20,989 nucleotides of DNA from CAYGZC01 sp964354225 (GTDB lineage Bacteria > Bacteroidota > Ignavibacteria > UBA10030 > SZUA-254): contig CAYGZC010000136.1 in NCBI GenBank assembly GCA_964354225.1, positions 1 to 20,989 of the forward strand, read 5' to 3'. Under the pieces are notes generated by a model. The model had not been told where the DNA came from, made no database searches, and saw only the letters and a list, made by a program, of their open reading frames with translations. The position numbers were made by a program, and so were the translations under genes. How positions within the stretch are numbered: position 1 is the first letter of the stretch; each line of letters starts with the position of its first letter. Positions 20,919 through 20,989 of this stretch are shown here, piece by piece.

Positions 20919-20989
20919 GTCTAGTTTACCTTTATAAAACTCTATTAAACCGTTCATTATCTGCTTGTAATACACTTCGCTATCTACTC
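20916..20989 (-). CDS. C-terminal end of an unknown gene (partial, right edge)
   Basis: The minus strand from base 20987 reads 23 codons ending VYYKQIMNGLIEFYKGKLD then TAA at 20918-20916, with the start beyond the window. Too little is visible to name a family. Its stop codon overlaps the outer TAAC of the inverted repeat. Confidence 0.4.
   Translation of the reverse strand, partial: VDSEVYYKQIMNGLIEFYKGKLD

Noticed and set aside
1..20989. tRNA or rRNA genes
   Set aside because: No cloverleaf-like stretch with a TTC-A-A/GGTTC arm or rRNA-like conserved block was noticed on either strand by eye.

Overview
The window reads as part of a tailed-phage genome (free phage or prophage) infecting a member of the Bacteroidota, most likely a flavobacterium. 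The signs are: AT-rich DNA (about two thirds A+T by eye, Leu almost always TTA); no Shine-Dalgarno sequences but A-rich leaders such as AAAACT before ATG; promoters of the Bacteroidota type (TTTG upstream, TAnnTTTG at -7); and tightly packed genes joined by ATGA or TAATG overlaps. The order TerS-TerL, tail assembly chaperone, tape measure, baseplate proteins identifies a long-tailed phage, probably a siphovirus.

Left region (1-2693, minus strand): a leftward early operon. A ribbon-helix-helix-like regulator comes first after the promoter, followed by a string of very small genes (CxxC zinc-binding-like microprotein, coiled-coil protein, membrane protein, pentapeptide-repeat protein). It ends, at the left edge, in an ERF-family single-strand annealing recombinase. 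Five of these small genes were found by reading the gaps on the minus strand (440-595, 1324-1449, 1739-1894, 2377-2550, 2547-2693). The 10-mer AATATTAACC recurs in front of several of these genes and at the start of the first rightward gene.

Middle region (2694-13885, plus strand): a divergent promoter region, then a stand-alone DnaA domain IV-like protein, small and large terminase subunits, a 135-bp spacer with a promoter-like box on each strand, and the tail module. The portal and capsid genes usually found after terL are not between terL and the tail genes. Just before the tape measure gene lies a perfect U UUU UUU slippery heptamer in the correct phase. The -1 frame is open from just before it to the tape measure start, the hallmark of the lambda G/GT type of tail assembly chaperone. 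The tail module ends with a candidate major tail protein and a strong intrinsic terminator (13855-13885).

Right region (13882-20334, plus strand): a separately promoted sugar-modification operon: four glycosyltransferase-like proteins, two class I methyltransferases, a WcbI-like putative acyltransferase, a TylCIII/NovU-type sugar C-methyltransferase and two small unknown genes. No NDP-sugar synthesis genes are present, so it probably draws on host sugar nucleotides to decorate a virion protein or the host surface. Convergent to it are small minus-strand genes (20331-20989) separated by a long imperfect inverted repeat that has an integron-attC-like layout.
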